DNA of 64,000 bases from Streptomyces glomeratus (GTDB taxonomy: Bacteria; Actinomycetota; Actinomycetes; Streptomycetales; Streptomycetaceae): contig NZ_JAKEEB010000003.1 in NCBI RefSeq assembly GCF_021462825.1, positions 248,001-312,000 on the forward strand. The letters are read 5' to 3'. The notes under the pieces were generated by a model. It saw only the letters and a program-made list of their open reading frames with translations, did not search any database and was not told the DNA's origin. Shown piece by piece: positions 44,901 through 54,054 of the stretch. Each line of letters begins with the position of its first letter. Positions within the stretch are counted from its first letter, which is position 1. The translations under genes and the position numbers were made by a program.

Positions 44901-45833
44901 AAGTCGGGCGACACCATCCTCGTGTGCGGCGGTGACGGAGCCGGCGGCATGGGCTGCATCACCACCACCTACCTGGACCGCCTGATCGCCTGGTACGTGG
45001 GCATCGACCAGATCGAGAAGTGCTTCGACAAGTTCGACTCCTCGTGCGTGAAGGACCTCGCGCTGTATGCCCTCAAGCTGAAGTTCAAGAGGAAGTCACC
45101 GTGCAACAGCTTCGCGCCCGGTACCCGCGTCCTGCTGGCCGGCCGGCGGACCAAGTCCATCGAGGACATCCGCGTCGGCGATCGCGTCCTCGCCACTGAT
45201 CCGCGGTCCGGTCGGACCGAGGCCGAGCCCGTCGAGGCGACCATCACCGGACGGGGCCTCAAGGCGCTCGTCGGTGTCACGGTCGGCGGATCGGCGGCCG
45301 GACGCGGTGGCACGGTCGTCGCCACCGACAAGCACCCCTTCTGGGTGACGGACGGCGGCGGCACATGGGTCGACGCGGCCCGCCTCAAGCCCGGCATGCG
45401 GCTGCGCACCGACACGGGCGGGCGGACCCGGGTCACCGCGACAATCGCCTGGACCAAGCCCGACCAGCGCGTCTACAACCTGACGGTCGCCGAACTCCAC
45501 ACCTACTATGTCCTCGCCGGGAACACCCCGGTACTGGTGCACAACTCGGGCAAGTTCTGCGGGCCCGACGCGGACGCCCTCAAGCACTGGGACCCGGCGA
45601 CCTTCGGCAGCGCCGAGGAGACCGCGGTCTACCACCTCGACAAGCACGGCAAGGGCAGGACGCTCGCCGAGTACACCAAGGAAGCGATGGATCTCTGGAA
45701 CAAGACCAAGGCTGAGGACCGCATCCCGTGGAAGCTGAAGAACGGTGACATGGGCTGGAAGATCAGGGGCGGTCTGTTCGGCGGAGAGGGCATCTACACC
45801 AAGGAAGGGAAGATCGTCACCTGGCATGACTGA
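41955..45833 (+). CDS. Secreted polymorphic toxin: ALF repeats, coiled coils, HINT, C-terminal toxin
   Basis: A 1292-residue protein. The TTG start has GGAGGAGAAGAG in front and a signal peptide (residues ~1-35). ALF-type helical repeats (GGPGVKAAASKALDG, EFLDVGQY and similar) fill ~43-215 and again ~600-795. Between and after them lie very Ala-rich coiled coils (~225-580 and ~800-960). A HINT autoprotease module starts at Cys1050 (PCNSFAPGTRVLL), has ATDKHPFW and AELHTYYV, and ends at LVHN with Asn1197. The last ~95 residues are the toxin: YHLDKHGKGRTLAEYTKEA to GIYTKEGKIVTWHD, whose His-rich start and GxIVTW end recall BECR-fold RNases; this is tentative. It should be exported and cleaved by HINT to release the toxin. 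The immunity gene overlaps its end. Confidence 0.88.
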   Translation: MATGFRVVPGRHGVAAMLVALALLLGMYIRPAVADGPPTPAYDRADVLEVWETAGPGAKRAAEAALVGSDEDVQTFMSKDLPVLEEEDLRVQVAQVMAIGGPGVRAAANTALSGGVEQLKAFLNDGFEAPYDEDLRVRVAQIMANGGPGVKAAASKALDGTPDDWQAFVDEGQFRPREDDNRIQVLRLMTAGGTNVKQAAQQAMDGTPEDVQAFLDDGWQVASARDQETLTVSQLADLADHAQKQAKELTDTAKEEAAKAEAATQRAKEAAQVAAQEAQDAKSSAGRAAAAASRAAAAADRAAQSARTAVSAAAAANATARVAASAAAQAAYAAGRAGSAASSARSAAAAAAGDAARAKQARETAENARKAAAGARKAADAADQAGIAADNAAKAAGAAASAGANAAAAAAAAADAGRWAGEAGAKSAEAQEAAARAQRLADQATRAAHAAQANANQAATAARQSRDAANQAAAHAEAAATAADKAADEAGKAVDAAKDATEAANEATRAADDAQTAADQAATVADLARKADAERLAEQQDEDVLAAEEANREHETQVAQAEWEAGRIQKLDAETQRLVQDAAASTDPQVTAAKGRQAAVNLLSSGGSWVKDAAETAVTGTDADVAEFVRSGLTIALEQDDRASVAHIAETSDKPAQRQAALDVLDKPTDQVREFLRTRAYPGKEDDDRVAVGQIMAQGGPGVKAAGSKALDGTDADLQEFLDVGQYKAREDDDRVAVSQALAEGGPEVKAAAQAALSGPPAGLRSFLEVGLYRAKQRDANAAAHIAEINTLLMAAYKSAALAYKDADDAQKVAADARKDAAKAIEWADKAKQSAKQASDYSDQANKSANDAAASADRAAESAKTARNAAAAAQKDAQSAAHSAQRAEHSAAVASVYSSQASTAAYQAAASASAAGKDATAAAKASSEAMKIAADKLVAELKAQVQEESKDPSKPLSDKELRTALEKRLFEFRREHAFNGDIKSGDTILVCGGDGAGGMGCITTTYLDRLIAWYVGIDQIEKCFDKFDSSCVKDLALYALKLKFKRKSPCNSFAPGTRVLLAGRRTKSIEDIRVGDRVLATDPRSGRTEAEPVEATITGRGLKALVGVTVGGSAAGRGGTVVATDKHPFWVTDGGGTWVDAARLKPGMRLRTDTGGRTRVTATIAWTKPDQRVYNLTVAELHTYYVLAGNTPVLVHNSGKFCGPDADALKHWDPATFGSAEETAVYHLDKHGKGRTLAEYTKEAMDLWNKTKAEDRIPWKLKNGDMGWKIRGGLFGGEGIYTKEGKIVTWHD

Positions 45834-46173
45834 GACAGCAGCCGAATTCCGTGCGGCCTTCGAGGCCTTCCGGGCCATGCCGTACCCCGACTATCCCCGT
45901 CAGGAGGAGCTTCGTGACTGGAATTCCCGTCTGCTGGAGCTCGACGGGTATGTCGCGGGGTACGCAACGCGGGTGTACGACCGGCGCCTCGGTGCCGCCG
46001 AGGTCCCGGATGTCGATGCGCTCGTGCTGGACGTGGAGACCCTCCGGCAGGACCTCGACGCGATCACCCCGGAAGGAGAGGACGACGCCGGACTGGTGAG
46101 CGACTACCGCTCCTACACGGAGGCGCTGGAGCGGATGGTCCGCCTGCTCGGGTCGCTCGCCCGGACGGCCTGA
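45826..46173 (+). CDS. Immunity protein for the polymorphic toxin (predicted)
   Basis: A 115-residue acidic, helical, cytoplasmic protein (EFRAAFEAFRAMPYPDYPRQ, VLDVETLRQDLDAITPEGED). Its ATG lies inside the toxin's final codons, giving an 8-nt overlap (translational coupling), exactly where immunity genes sit behind polymorphic toxins. No known immunity family was recognised, so the role is inferred from position, size and acidity. A bidirectional terminator follows the stop. Confidence 0.72.
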   Translation: MTETAAEFRAAFEAFRAMPYPDYPRQEELRDWNSRLLELDGYVAGYATRVYDRRLGAAEVPDVDALVLDVETLRQDLDAITPEGEDDAGLVSDYRSYTEALERMVRLLGSLARTA

Positions 46174-46177
46174 TCGC

Positions 46178-46217
46178 CGGGGGCCGCGGGTCATCATGCG
46201 ATGAACTGCGGCCCCCG
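46178..46217. terminator. Bidirectional terminator between immunity gene and membrane protein
   Basis: CGGGGGCCGC (46178-46187) pairs with GCGGCCCCCG (46208-46217). An inner stem TCATC/GATGA extends it. The hairpin covers the stop codon of the convergent membrane-protein gene (46194-46196) and serves both strands. Confidence 0.75.
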
Positions 46218-47951
46218 TGGGGGCGCACAGCCCGATATCCGGGTAGGAGGCCGCCGTCGCGGCGGGTACTCGTGGACCGGCTGGGACGACCCATGAGTAC
46301 CCGGGGCGGCAGGCGCTCCCGGGGGAGGTCGGCATTCTCCCCCCTCCGGTTCCGATCCGTACTCCGAGCCGATCCGGAAGACGCCCGGTGCGCTGACCGT
46401 CAGCCGGGTGAACTCGCCGTCCCTGGTGAGGCAGCCGCCGTCGGTGTGCAGCCACGGCGAGTAGGCGACCCGTACGGTGACCGAACCGGGCCGCGGCATT
46501 CGCACGTCCATCCCGGCGCTCGCGGTGCGCAGGACGGTCGCGGGCACGGTCGCCAGCGGCACGGCGTCACGTACCCGGTACACCCTCCAGTACGCGTCCC
46601 GCCACACCGGCTCCAGCCAGGCCGGACGGTGCTCGCGCACCAGCCGCGCCTCGTCCTCGGCGTATCCGTCCGGCCTGCCCGGCGGCAGGACGACGAACCC
46701 GACCGCCCAGCGGTCCAGCCACCGGCGGTAGGCAGCCGCCGAGAACGTGCCGTCGTAGAAGAGACGGCCGCGCTCCATGTCGAGCTGCCGGTTCCAGCCG
46801 CGTGCCAGGTTCATGTGGGTGGCGAGGGCGGTGGCCTCGCGGTGGTTGCGCGCGGGGACGGCCTCGACCCGGGTCCGGTCCGCGCCGAGCCCCTCCAAGG
46901 CCCGCAGCACCCCGTCGGTGTCCGCCGCCCAGGCCGGCACGGCGGTGGAGACCCGTAGATCGCTGACGGTCTTACGGCCCACCCAGATGACGGAGAAGAC
47001 CAGTGCCGCGACCAGCAGAACGCGCCGGGGCCCCCGCAGCCGGGGCGCGGTCAGCAGCACCGCGAGCAACGCCGCCGGTGCGAACAGCTCCGCGAACCGC
47101 TCGACGTTCGTCCCGACGGGCGAGGGGATCAGATACACGAGCACGGTCCCGGCCGTGTACACGACCCCGCTCCGGCGCGCGACCCGCCAGCCGCGCGGGG
47201 CCGACGCCGCCACGGCCAGCCCCAGCAGCGCCGGCTGCCAGACGCGGTCCGCCGACATCGGCTGCTCCCCGGTGAAGGGGAACAGCAGGGTCGTGGTGGC
47301 GACCACCGCGCACGGCGGCACCAGCAGCACCAGGGCCCGCCACCGGTCCCGTACGTCCAGGAAGCCGGCCCCCACCACCGCCAGGAACAGGCCGGCCACC
47401 GGGCTCGCCATGGTCGCGAGCGCCGTGCACACCGCCGCGGACACCAGGCGCCGCTGCCCGGTCAGGAGCACACAGCCCGCCAGCCCGAAGGCGACGCCCA
47501 GCGCGAACGTGGTGCGGCCCGACGCCACGTCGCACCACAGCGCCAGCGAGGCCAGCAGCGCCGGACCGAGCGGTCCGCGCACCCCGGTGCGGACGATCAG
47601 CACCGACGCCAGCCAGGAGGAGGCCACCCCGGAGACCACGGTGACCGTGCGCACACCGAGGGCGGCCATCAGGTAAGGGGAGATCAGGCTGTAGTTGGCG
47701 GTGTGCATCCCGCCGTACCAGAAGAGGTTGTACGCCGATCCGCCCTGCTCGGCCGCGAACCGGGCCCACGCCTCCTGGGCCGCGAGGTCGCCTCCTCCGG
47801 TGGCGAGGAACAGCCACCACACCGCGTACAGCGGCAGGGTGGGGAGCGTGGCGAGCAGCGGGATCCGGTGGCGCGCCCGGAACGCCCGCAGGCGCCGGTT
47901 CCGGAAGACGGACGTGTCCTTGGGCCGGACCGGCGCGAGTGCGGCAGGCAT
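46194..47951 (-). CDS. Multi-pass membrane protein with extracytoplasmic C-terminal domain
   Basis: A 585-residue protein from ATG 47951 (MPAALAPVRPKDTSVF). The first ~380 residues hold about ten membrane helices, including WYGGMHTANYSLISPYLMAA with conserved polar residues. The ~200-residue C-terminus is soluble (VPARNHREATALATHMNLAR, GWNRQLDMERGRLFYDGTF) and resembles the periplasmic part of GT-C glycosyltransferases. A membrane glycosyltransferase is plausible, but no sugar-nucleotide motif is visible. The ribosome binding site is weak. Confidence 0.72.
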   Translation of the reverse strand: MPAALAPVRPKDTSVFRNRRLRAFRARHRIPLLATLPTLPLYAVWWLFLATGGGDLAAQEAWARFAAEQGGSAYNLFWYGGMHTANYSLISPYLMAALGVRTVTVVSGVASSWLASVLIVRTGVRGPLGPALLASLALWCDVASGRTTFALGVAFGLAGCVLLTGQRRLVSAAVCTALATMASPVAGLFLAVVGAGFLDVRDRWRALVLLVPPCAVVATTTLLFPFTGEQPMSADRVWQPALLGLAVAASAPRGWRVARRSGVVYTAGTVLVYLIPSPVGTNVERFAELFAPAALLAVLLTAPRLRGPRRVLLVAALVFSVIWVGRKTVSDLRVSTAVPAWAADTDGVLRALEGLGADRTRVEAVPARNHREATALATHMNLARGWNRQLDMERGRLFYDGTFSAAAYRRWLDRWAVGFVVLPPGRPDGYAEDEARLVREHRPAWLEPVWRDAYWRVYRVRDAVPLATVPATVLRTASAGMDVRMPRPGSVTVRVAYSPWLHTDGGCLTRDGEFTRLTVSAPGVFRIGSEYGSEPEGGECRPPPGAPAAPGTHGSSQPVHEYPPRRRPPTRISGCAPPRGPQFIA

Positions 47952-48193
47952 CACGGGCACGTGTTCCGTTCGTTCCGTTCGTCGGCGTCCGCGCAGGCGT
48001 CGGCGTCGGCGTCTTAGGCGATGGCAGGACGACTGTGCCTCTGAGGAGACGCGGAACGGAAGAAGGACATGCGCCCGTACGGGTGCTGGTGCGCCGTACG
48101 GGGCGTGAAGGAGGCAGGGGCGGGCGTAGGGGGAGTGCCCCTGCCTCCCACGGGACGGGCCGGCGGCGCCGGGAGGCCGGCGGCCCGCGTCTG

Positions 48194-49429
48194 TCAGCCC
48201 GCGGTCACCCGGAGTTCCTTCACCCCGTTGATCCAGGCGGAACGCAGCCGGCGCGGGTCGCCCACCGGCGCTATGCCGGGCATGGTGTCGGCTATCGCGC
48301 CGAAGATGAGGTCGATCTCCAGCACGGCCAGGGACTTGCCGAGGCAGTAGTGCGGGCCTCCACCGCCGAACCCGAGATGCGGATTGGGATCGCGGGTGAT
48401 GTCGAAGACGTCCGGGTCGTCGAAGACCTCGGGGTCGTGGTTGGCCGAGGAGTAGAAGAGACCGATCCGGTCGCCCTTCCTGATCCGCTTGCCGCCCAGT
48501 TCCGTGTCCTGGGTGGCGGTGCGCTGGAAGGAGACCACCGGGGTCGCCCAGCGGACGATCTCCTCCGCGGCGGTCGACGGGCGCTCCCGCCGGTAGAGGT
48601 CCCACTGACCGGGATGGGTGAGGAAGGCGTGCATCCCGTGCGTGATGGCGTTGCGGGTCGTCTCGTTGCCCGCGACGGCGAGCATCAGGACGAAGAAGCC
48701 GAATTCGTCGGAGCCGAGGTTGCCCTCGTCCTCGGCGGCCACCAGCGTGGTCACGATGTCCTGGGCCGGGCACCGCTTGCGCTCGGCGGCCATGTTCATC
48801 GCATACGCGATGATCTCAGTGGCCGACTCGGCGCCGACCTGCTCGGTGATGGCGTACTCCGGGTCGTCGTACGCGATCATCCTGTTCGACCAGTCGAAGA
48901 TTTTCGCCCGGTCCTCCTGTGGCACGCCGATCAGCTCGGCGATGGCCTGGAGCGGCAGTTCGCAGGCGACCTGGGTGACGAAGTCGAAGGGGCCCCGGTG
49001 CTCCCGGGCCCGCTCCACGATGGCCTGCGCCCTGGCCCGGAGCCGGTCCTCCAGCGCGCGGATGGCGCGCGGGGTGAAGCCACGCTGGACGATCTGGCGG
49101 ACCCGGGTGTGCTCGGGCGGGTCCATGTTCAGCAGGATGAGCCGCTGGGCGTCGATCGCCTCGCGCCGGATGTGCTCGTTGAAGCGGATGATCGCCGTGT
49201 TGAGGCAGGAGGAGAAGAGCTCCGGGTGCGTGGAGACGTACTTGACGTCCGCGTGCCGGGTGACGGCCCAGTAGCCCTCGTCCGTGAAACCGGCCAGACC
49301 GCGAGGCTGGGGGATCCAGCGGACCGGTTCGGTCCGGCGCAGCTCGGCGAACTCCGGCAGGGGCACACGGTGGTGCAGCACGTCCGGGTCGGTGAAGTCG
49401 AACCCGTCGGGCAGCGCGGGACAGGGCAT
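48194..49429 (-). CDS. Cytochrome P450, CYP125-like
   Basis: A 411-residue soluble P450. It carries the I-helix AGNETTRNA, the K-helix ExxR (EEIVRWATPV) and the haem-binding loop FGGGGPHYCLGKSLA with thiolate Cys362. The N-terminal LHHRVPLPEFAELRRTEPVRW is typical of the CYP124/125/142 group that hydroxylates sterol side chains or long-chain lipids. The ATG at 49429 is preferred (GGTGGG upstream). It is divergent from a FadA5-like thiolase across a 258-bp region with a strong dyad, as cyp125 and fadA5 are in mycobacteria. Confidence 0.88.
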   Translation of the reverse strand: MPCPALPDGFDFTDPDVLHHRVPLPEFAELRRTEPVRWIPQPRGLAGFTDEGYWAVTRHADVKYVSTHPELFSSCLNTAIIRFNEHIRREAIDAQRLILLNMDPPEHTRVRQIVQRGFTPRAIRALEDRLRARAQAIVERAREHRGPFDFVTQVACELPLQAIAELIGVPQEDRAKIFDWSNRMIAYDDPEYAITEQVGAESATEIIAYAMNMAAERKRCPAQDIVTTLVAAEDEGNLGSDEFGFFVLMLAVAGNETTRNAITHGMHAFLTHPGQWDLYRRERPSTAAEEIVRWATPVVSFQRTATQDTELGGKRIRKGDRIGLFYSSANHDPEVFDDPDVFDITRDPNPHLGFGGGGPHYCLGKSLAVLEIDLIFGAIADTMPGIAPVGDPRRLRSAWINGVKELRVTAG

Positions 49430-49599
49430 GGGACACCCACCATTCTGACGGCCCATCAGGAATTGCCGTGAAGGTAGTAACGGGTTCTACAAGCCGCAAG
49501 GGGTCCAGCACGCCCAATTGCGTGCGGAACTCGTGCAGATCACGACTTCGGAGACTGCACGACCCTTGCGGCCTTGACGGCCGGGTCAGCAGACTGCAA

Positions 49600-50857
<1,258 letters not shown>

Positions 50858-50900
50858 CGATTGGCGGATTCGGGCCCGGGCGGGTGGCCCCGACTGGGCG

Positions 50901-51176
50901 TCAGCTTGCGGCTGACGCCCACTCGACGAACGTGGTGAACGCGGCGGGCGGGAAGGCGAGCGTCGGGCCCGTGGGGGTCTTGGAGTCGCGTACGGCTACG
51001 GTGGCGCACGGGGCTTCGGCGATCTCTACGCAGTTGCCGCCCTGGTCGCCGCTGTACGACGACTTGCGCCAGGCGAGGCCGCCGAGGGGCGCGCACTCTA
51101 CGCAGGAGCCGCCCTGGTCGCCGCTATAGCTGGACTTACGCCACTGGATCCCCGTCAGAGTCGCGTTGCTCTCCAT
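50901..51176 (-). CDS. DUF397 protein with duplicated domain
   Basis: A 91-residue protein with two copies of the DUF397 signature: QWRKSSYSGDQGGSCVEC and AWRKSSYSGDQGGNCVEIAE, about 24 residues apart. Most family members have one. DUF397 proteins are small regulators encoded next to XRE regulators in actinobacteria. Its start lies within the 3' end of the XRE gene (41-nt overlap), so expression is coupled. Confidence 0.88.
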   Translation of the reverse strand: MESNATLTGIQWRKSSYSGDQGGSCVECAPLGGLAWRKSSYSGDQGGNCVEIAEAPCATVAVRDSKTPTGPTLAFPPAAFTTFVEWASAAS

Positions 51177-51984
51177 AGCGTTCCTCCATCACGCGCCGGA
51201 TCAGCTCCGCCGAGTCCCTAAGGGAAAGTGCGGCGGCCTGGAGGTGATCGTAACGGAGCGAGCAGTCCTTGACGGTGTCAGGATTGGCGGTCGGATGCCC
51301 GCTTCCATAGCCCTCCGTGTACACGATGTCCGGATCGTTGGTGAAACGGAACAGATCGAACGAGCCTTGCGAACCGGCATGCGCCCCGGCCGAGAACGGC
51401 AGTACCTGGATGTTGATCCGGGGGTTGCTCTCAAACGATGACAGGCGAGCCAGTTGCTCCCGCATGACGCTTGGACCACCCGTCTCCTGGTGCAGCGCGG
51501 CCTCACTGACCACTGCCCAGAACACAGGCGGCTCGCCCTTCTCGAAGATCCGCTGGCGCGCCAGCCGCACGGCGGTGCGGTCATCAAGGCCGGCCTGGTC
51601 CAGCGCTCCCAGTACTGCGCGTGCGTACCCGTTGGTCTGGAGCAAGCCGTGCACCAGGTGCGTATGGAAGGTGCAGATCTCCGCAGCCCGCGCCTCCAAC
51701 TCCGCCGTTTGTTGAAACCAAGCCGGTAACTGGCTCCGCATCACCAGCCCGACCAGCCGCGAAAGCAACCCACCCGTCCCCAACGCCGCATCCACCCGTT
51801 CGCTGAACTCCGGTGTCGGCAGCTTTCTGGCCGTTTCGATCTGGCCCACCAGTGAACCGGTGTAGTTGATGATGTCCCCGAGCTGTCTCTGGGTCAGCCC
51901 CGCGGCCTCCCGGTGGCGGCGCAGCTCGAACCCGTAGTAGTCGAGCGGTGAGGCGCCCGGGTCGAGGACGTTGATGTGGCTCAC
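51136..51984 (-). CDS. XRE-family regulator with DUF5753 domain
   Basis: A 282-residue regulator. The GTG at 51984 (VSHINVLDPGASPLDYYG) is chosen for GAGAGGGGG upstream. The N-terminal helix-turn-helix is LTQRQLGDIINYTGSLVGQIE. The C-terminal DUF5753 domain (~105-275) carries RQRIFEKGEPPVFWAVVSEA and INIQVLPFSAGAHAG. Members control development and antibiotic production with DUF397 and an ATP-binding protein. All three occur here: DUF397 overlaps downstream and the ATPase is divergent. Confidence 0.9.
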   Translation of the reverse strand: MSHINVLDPGASPLDYYGFELRRHREAAGLTQRQLGDIINYTGSLVGQIETARKLPTPEFSERVDAALGTGGLLSRLVGLVMRSQLPAWFQQTAELEARAAEICTFHTHLVHGLLQTNGYARAVLGALDQAGLDDRTAVRLARQRIFEKGEPPVFWAVVSEAALHQETGGPSVMREQLARLSSFESNPRINIQVLPFSAGAHAGSQGSFDLFRFTNDPDIVYTEGYGSGHPTANPDTVKDCSLRYDHLQAAALSLRDSAELIRRVMEERYGEQRDSDGDPVA

Positions 51985-52076
51985 GTACAGCCCCCTCTCG
52001 CACAACTCGGCCCACTGCGGCACCGGTTGTATCCCATCTGTAGCGCAGCGTAGTCGCGGCAGGTCAGCCTTGCACC

Positions 52077-52499
52077 GTGAACGACTACATTCCCCCCGCC
52101 CCGCTGGAGCCCCGCCCCACCCGGTACCGCATGCGCCTGACCGTCGGCGAGCACTCGGCGCGGCACATCCGGCGCGTCATCCGTTCGTTCCTGCACGAGT
52201 GGGAGATGGCGGAGCTGAGCGAGGCCGCGGAGCTGGCCGTGAGCGAGCTGGTCGCCAACGTCGTACGGCATGTTCCGGACCGGCGGTGCGCGCTGCTGGT
52301 GCAGCGGCGGGCGGCGGGGGTCCGGGTGGAGGTGACCGACGGGTTCGCCGGGCTTCCGTCGGCCCGGCGTGAGGTGCCCGAGGACGCGGAGGGCGGCCGG
52401 GGGCTCGTTCTGCTGGACGCGGTGGTCGACAAGTGGGGTGTGGAACGGGAACCCTCGGGCGGCAAGACCGTGTGGTTCGAGTGCCTGGCGCCCCGCTGA
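52077..52499 (+). CDS. ATP-binding (HATPase, RsbW-like) regulatory protein
   Basis: A 140-residue single-domain GHKL ATPase: N box AAELAVSELVANVVRH, then VEVTDGFAGLP (G1 box) and EGGRGLVLLDAVVDKWGV (G2). Such proteins act as anti-sigma-factor kinases or partner XRE/DUF397 systems in streptomycetes. The GTG start is kept. It is divergent from the XRE gene (92 bp between starts). Confidence 0.88.
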   Translation: MNDYIPPAPLEPRPTRYRMRLTVGEHSARHIRRVIRSFLHEWEMAELSEAAELAVSELVANVVRHVPDRRCALLVQRRAAGVRVEVTDGFAGLPSARREVPEDAEGGRGLVLLDAVVDKWGVEREPSGGKTVWFECLAPR

Positions 52500-52516
52500 G
52501 ACGTGTCCGGACACGC

Positions 52517-52554
52517 CGAAGGCGGCGACCCCGGGATGGGGGTCACCGCCTTCG
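52517..52554. terminator. Bidirectional terminator
   Basis: CGAAGGCGG (52517-52525) pairs with CCGCCTTCG (52546-52554), with an inner stem GACCCC/GGGGTC. It lies between the convergent ATP-binding and SLT genes. Confidence 0.8.
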
Positions 52555-52575
52555 CAGTCACAGCGTCCGGCGCTA

Positions 52576-52992
52576 TCAGTACCAGTGGTGGGTGGACCAG
52601 AAGTTCCACGCGGCGGCGGGGCTGCCGTAGCGGGAGTTCATGTAGTTCAGGCCCCACTTGATCTGGGTGGCCGGGTTGGTCTTCCAGTCGGCACCGGCGG
52701 CCGCCATCTTGCAGCCCGGCAGAGCCTGGACCAGGCCGTAGGCGCCGGAGGAGGCGTTGGTGGCGTGGACGTTCCAGCCGCTCTCGTGGGTGACGATCTT
52801 GTTGAACGCTTCGAACTGCGTGGCGTCCGGGATCATCTGGTGCGCGATCGCCTTCGCGTTGGAGGCCGAGGTGGGCGTGGCGGCCTGAGCGGGCGCCGAG
52901 GTCATTGCCAGGCCGGCCGCGGCGGCGGCGAGGGCGGTGGCGGCGACGGCCTTCTTCGGGTTGGCGATGCGGCGGATGAAGGAGACGGACAC
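52576..52992 (-). CDS. Secreted transglycosylase (SLT-like) protein
   Basis: A 138-residue exported protein. The GTG at 52992 follows AAAAGG and starts the signal peptide (VSVSFIRRIANPKKA, cleavage near APAQA). The C-terminal SLT/lysozyme-like domain has the catalytic Glu in KIVTHESGWNVHATN and the conserved YGLVQALPG and YMNSRYGSPAAAWNFW. These enzymes cleave glycan strands in peptidoglycan during growth or spore development. A ~420-bp leader separates it from the DoxX gene. Confidence 0.9.
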   Translation of the reverse strand: MSVSFIRRIANPKKAVAATALAAAAAGLAMTSAPAQAATPTSASNAKAIAHQMIPDATQFEAFNKIVTHESGWNVHATNASSGAYGLVQALPGCKMAAAGADWKTNPATQIKWGLNYMNSRYGSPAAAWNFWSTHHWY

Positions 52993-53413
52993 AGAGAACC
53001 TTTTCGTCGGGAACATGGGCGTCGCAGACGTGCCGGAACCACGCGGAGGCGGTGGGGGGCATACGCCGGCGCCGCGACCCGTGTGGGTTCGTGGCGCCCT
53101 GCGACGTCATCCAGAGAAGCAGGCGAAGAACTCGTCCGCAATGCCCCCTTTTACTAGTTGTGGTCGCATCCGCGGTAAAGGTGCTCTGTGTGACGTGGCT
53201 CTCAATCCCCAGGTCAGCCCCCCAATTGACGCGCGCATGCCTTGGCTTCCGGCTACGGCCTCGGGCCGTAGGTGACGGTGGTCACGTGGGGCTCGTCACG
53301 GTTTGCGTGGCAGACGGTTGACAGTGCCTATACGGGGAGGAATCAGACAGTGTGAGCTGGGCCGCACGAGAGGGGCGTTCGATGTGACCGGCGTCGCACG
53401 TGGGCGAGGGGCT
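52993..53413. other. Long leader of the SLT gene with a hairpin
   Basis: About 420 bp without a gene. CTACGGCC (53253-53260) and GGCCGTAG (53264-53271) form a perfect hairpin that may end the upstream DoxX transcript. The rest is probably promoter and leader of the SLT gene. The conserved parts of a ydaO riboswitch were not found. Confidence 0.45.
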
Positions 53414-53968
53414 TCAGAGGCTCAGCGTGATCGCGGAGGCGATACCGCCGAGGCCCAGGGCGACGGCGGCCGAGGCCCAGCCACCCCTGCCCCAGGGGAA
53501 GAAGCGGTCGACGGACAGACGGCCCGGACCGATGGCGGCGACGGCAAGGGCCGCGACGGCGATGCAGACGCTGTACTCCACACCGCCTTCCGTTTCCCAC
53601 AGGCCGTTGGCTGCGGTGACGGCCACCATGGCGTTGATCATCACGCCGATCAGGGCGGCGGCCGCGAGAGGGGTGAGCAGCCCGATGGCAAGACCGAGGC
53701 CGCCGAGGAACTCGGAGAGGCCACCGATCACGGCGAAGGCCTTGCCCGGACGGAAGCCGAGGCCGGCGAACGCCTGGCCGGTGGCCGTCAGTCCCTTGCC
53801 TCCGAAGATCCCGAAGAGCTTCTGGGAGCCGTGTGCGGCCATCAGCAGTCCGAAGGTCAGCCTGAGGAGCAGGAGTCCCCAGTCGCCCGCCCATGACTGC
53901 GGCCAGGGTGGGCGATGGGCTGTCGGTTCCGTGGGAGCCGACGGCGGGTACGAGTTGCTCTTCGCCAT
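53414..53968 (-). CDS. DoxX-family membrane protein, second copy
   Basis: A 184-residue protein with four membrane helices, starting at ATG (MAKSNSYPPSAPT) after CGGAGCAGTCGG. The family features GLLLLRLTFGLLMAAHGSQK and FGGKGLTATGQAFAGLGFRPG are present. It is longer at the N-terminus than the DoxX at 21106. Its role is not established. Confidence 0.87.
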   Translation of the reverse strand: MAKSNSYPPSAPTEPTAHRPPWPQSWAGDWGLLLLRLTFGLLMAAHGSQKLFGIFGGKGLTATGQAFAGLGFRPGKAFAVIGGLSEFLGGLGLAIGLLTPLAAAALIGVMINAMVAVTAANGLWETEGGVEYSVCIAVAALAVAAIGPGRLSVDRFFPWGRGGWASAAVALGLGGIASAITLSL

Positions 53969-54054
53969 CCGACTGCTCCGGTGAAGACGCCGTGAGGGCC
54001 TCTCACTCCAGCGTTTCGCACACACTCCGGTCGTGCACCTCGGCCCGGCGGCCC

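Noticed and set aside
52993..53280. ydaO (cyclic di-AMP) riboswitch before the SLT gene
   Set aside because: Streptomycete wall-hydrolase genes often have one, but the conserved aptamer blocks could not be found in this leader.
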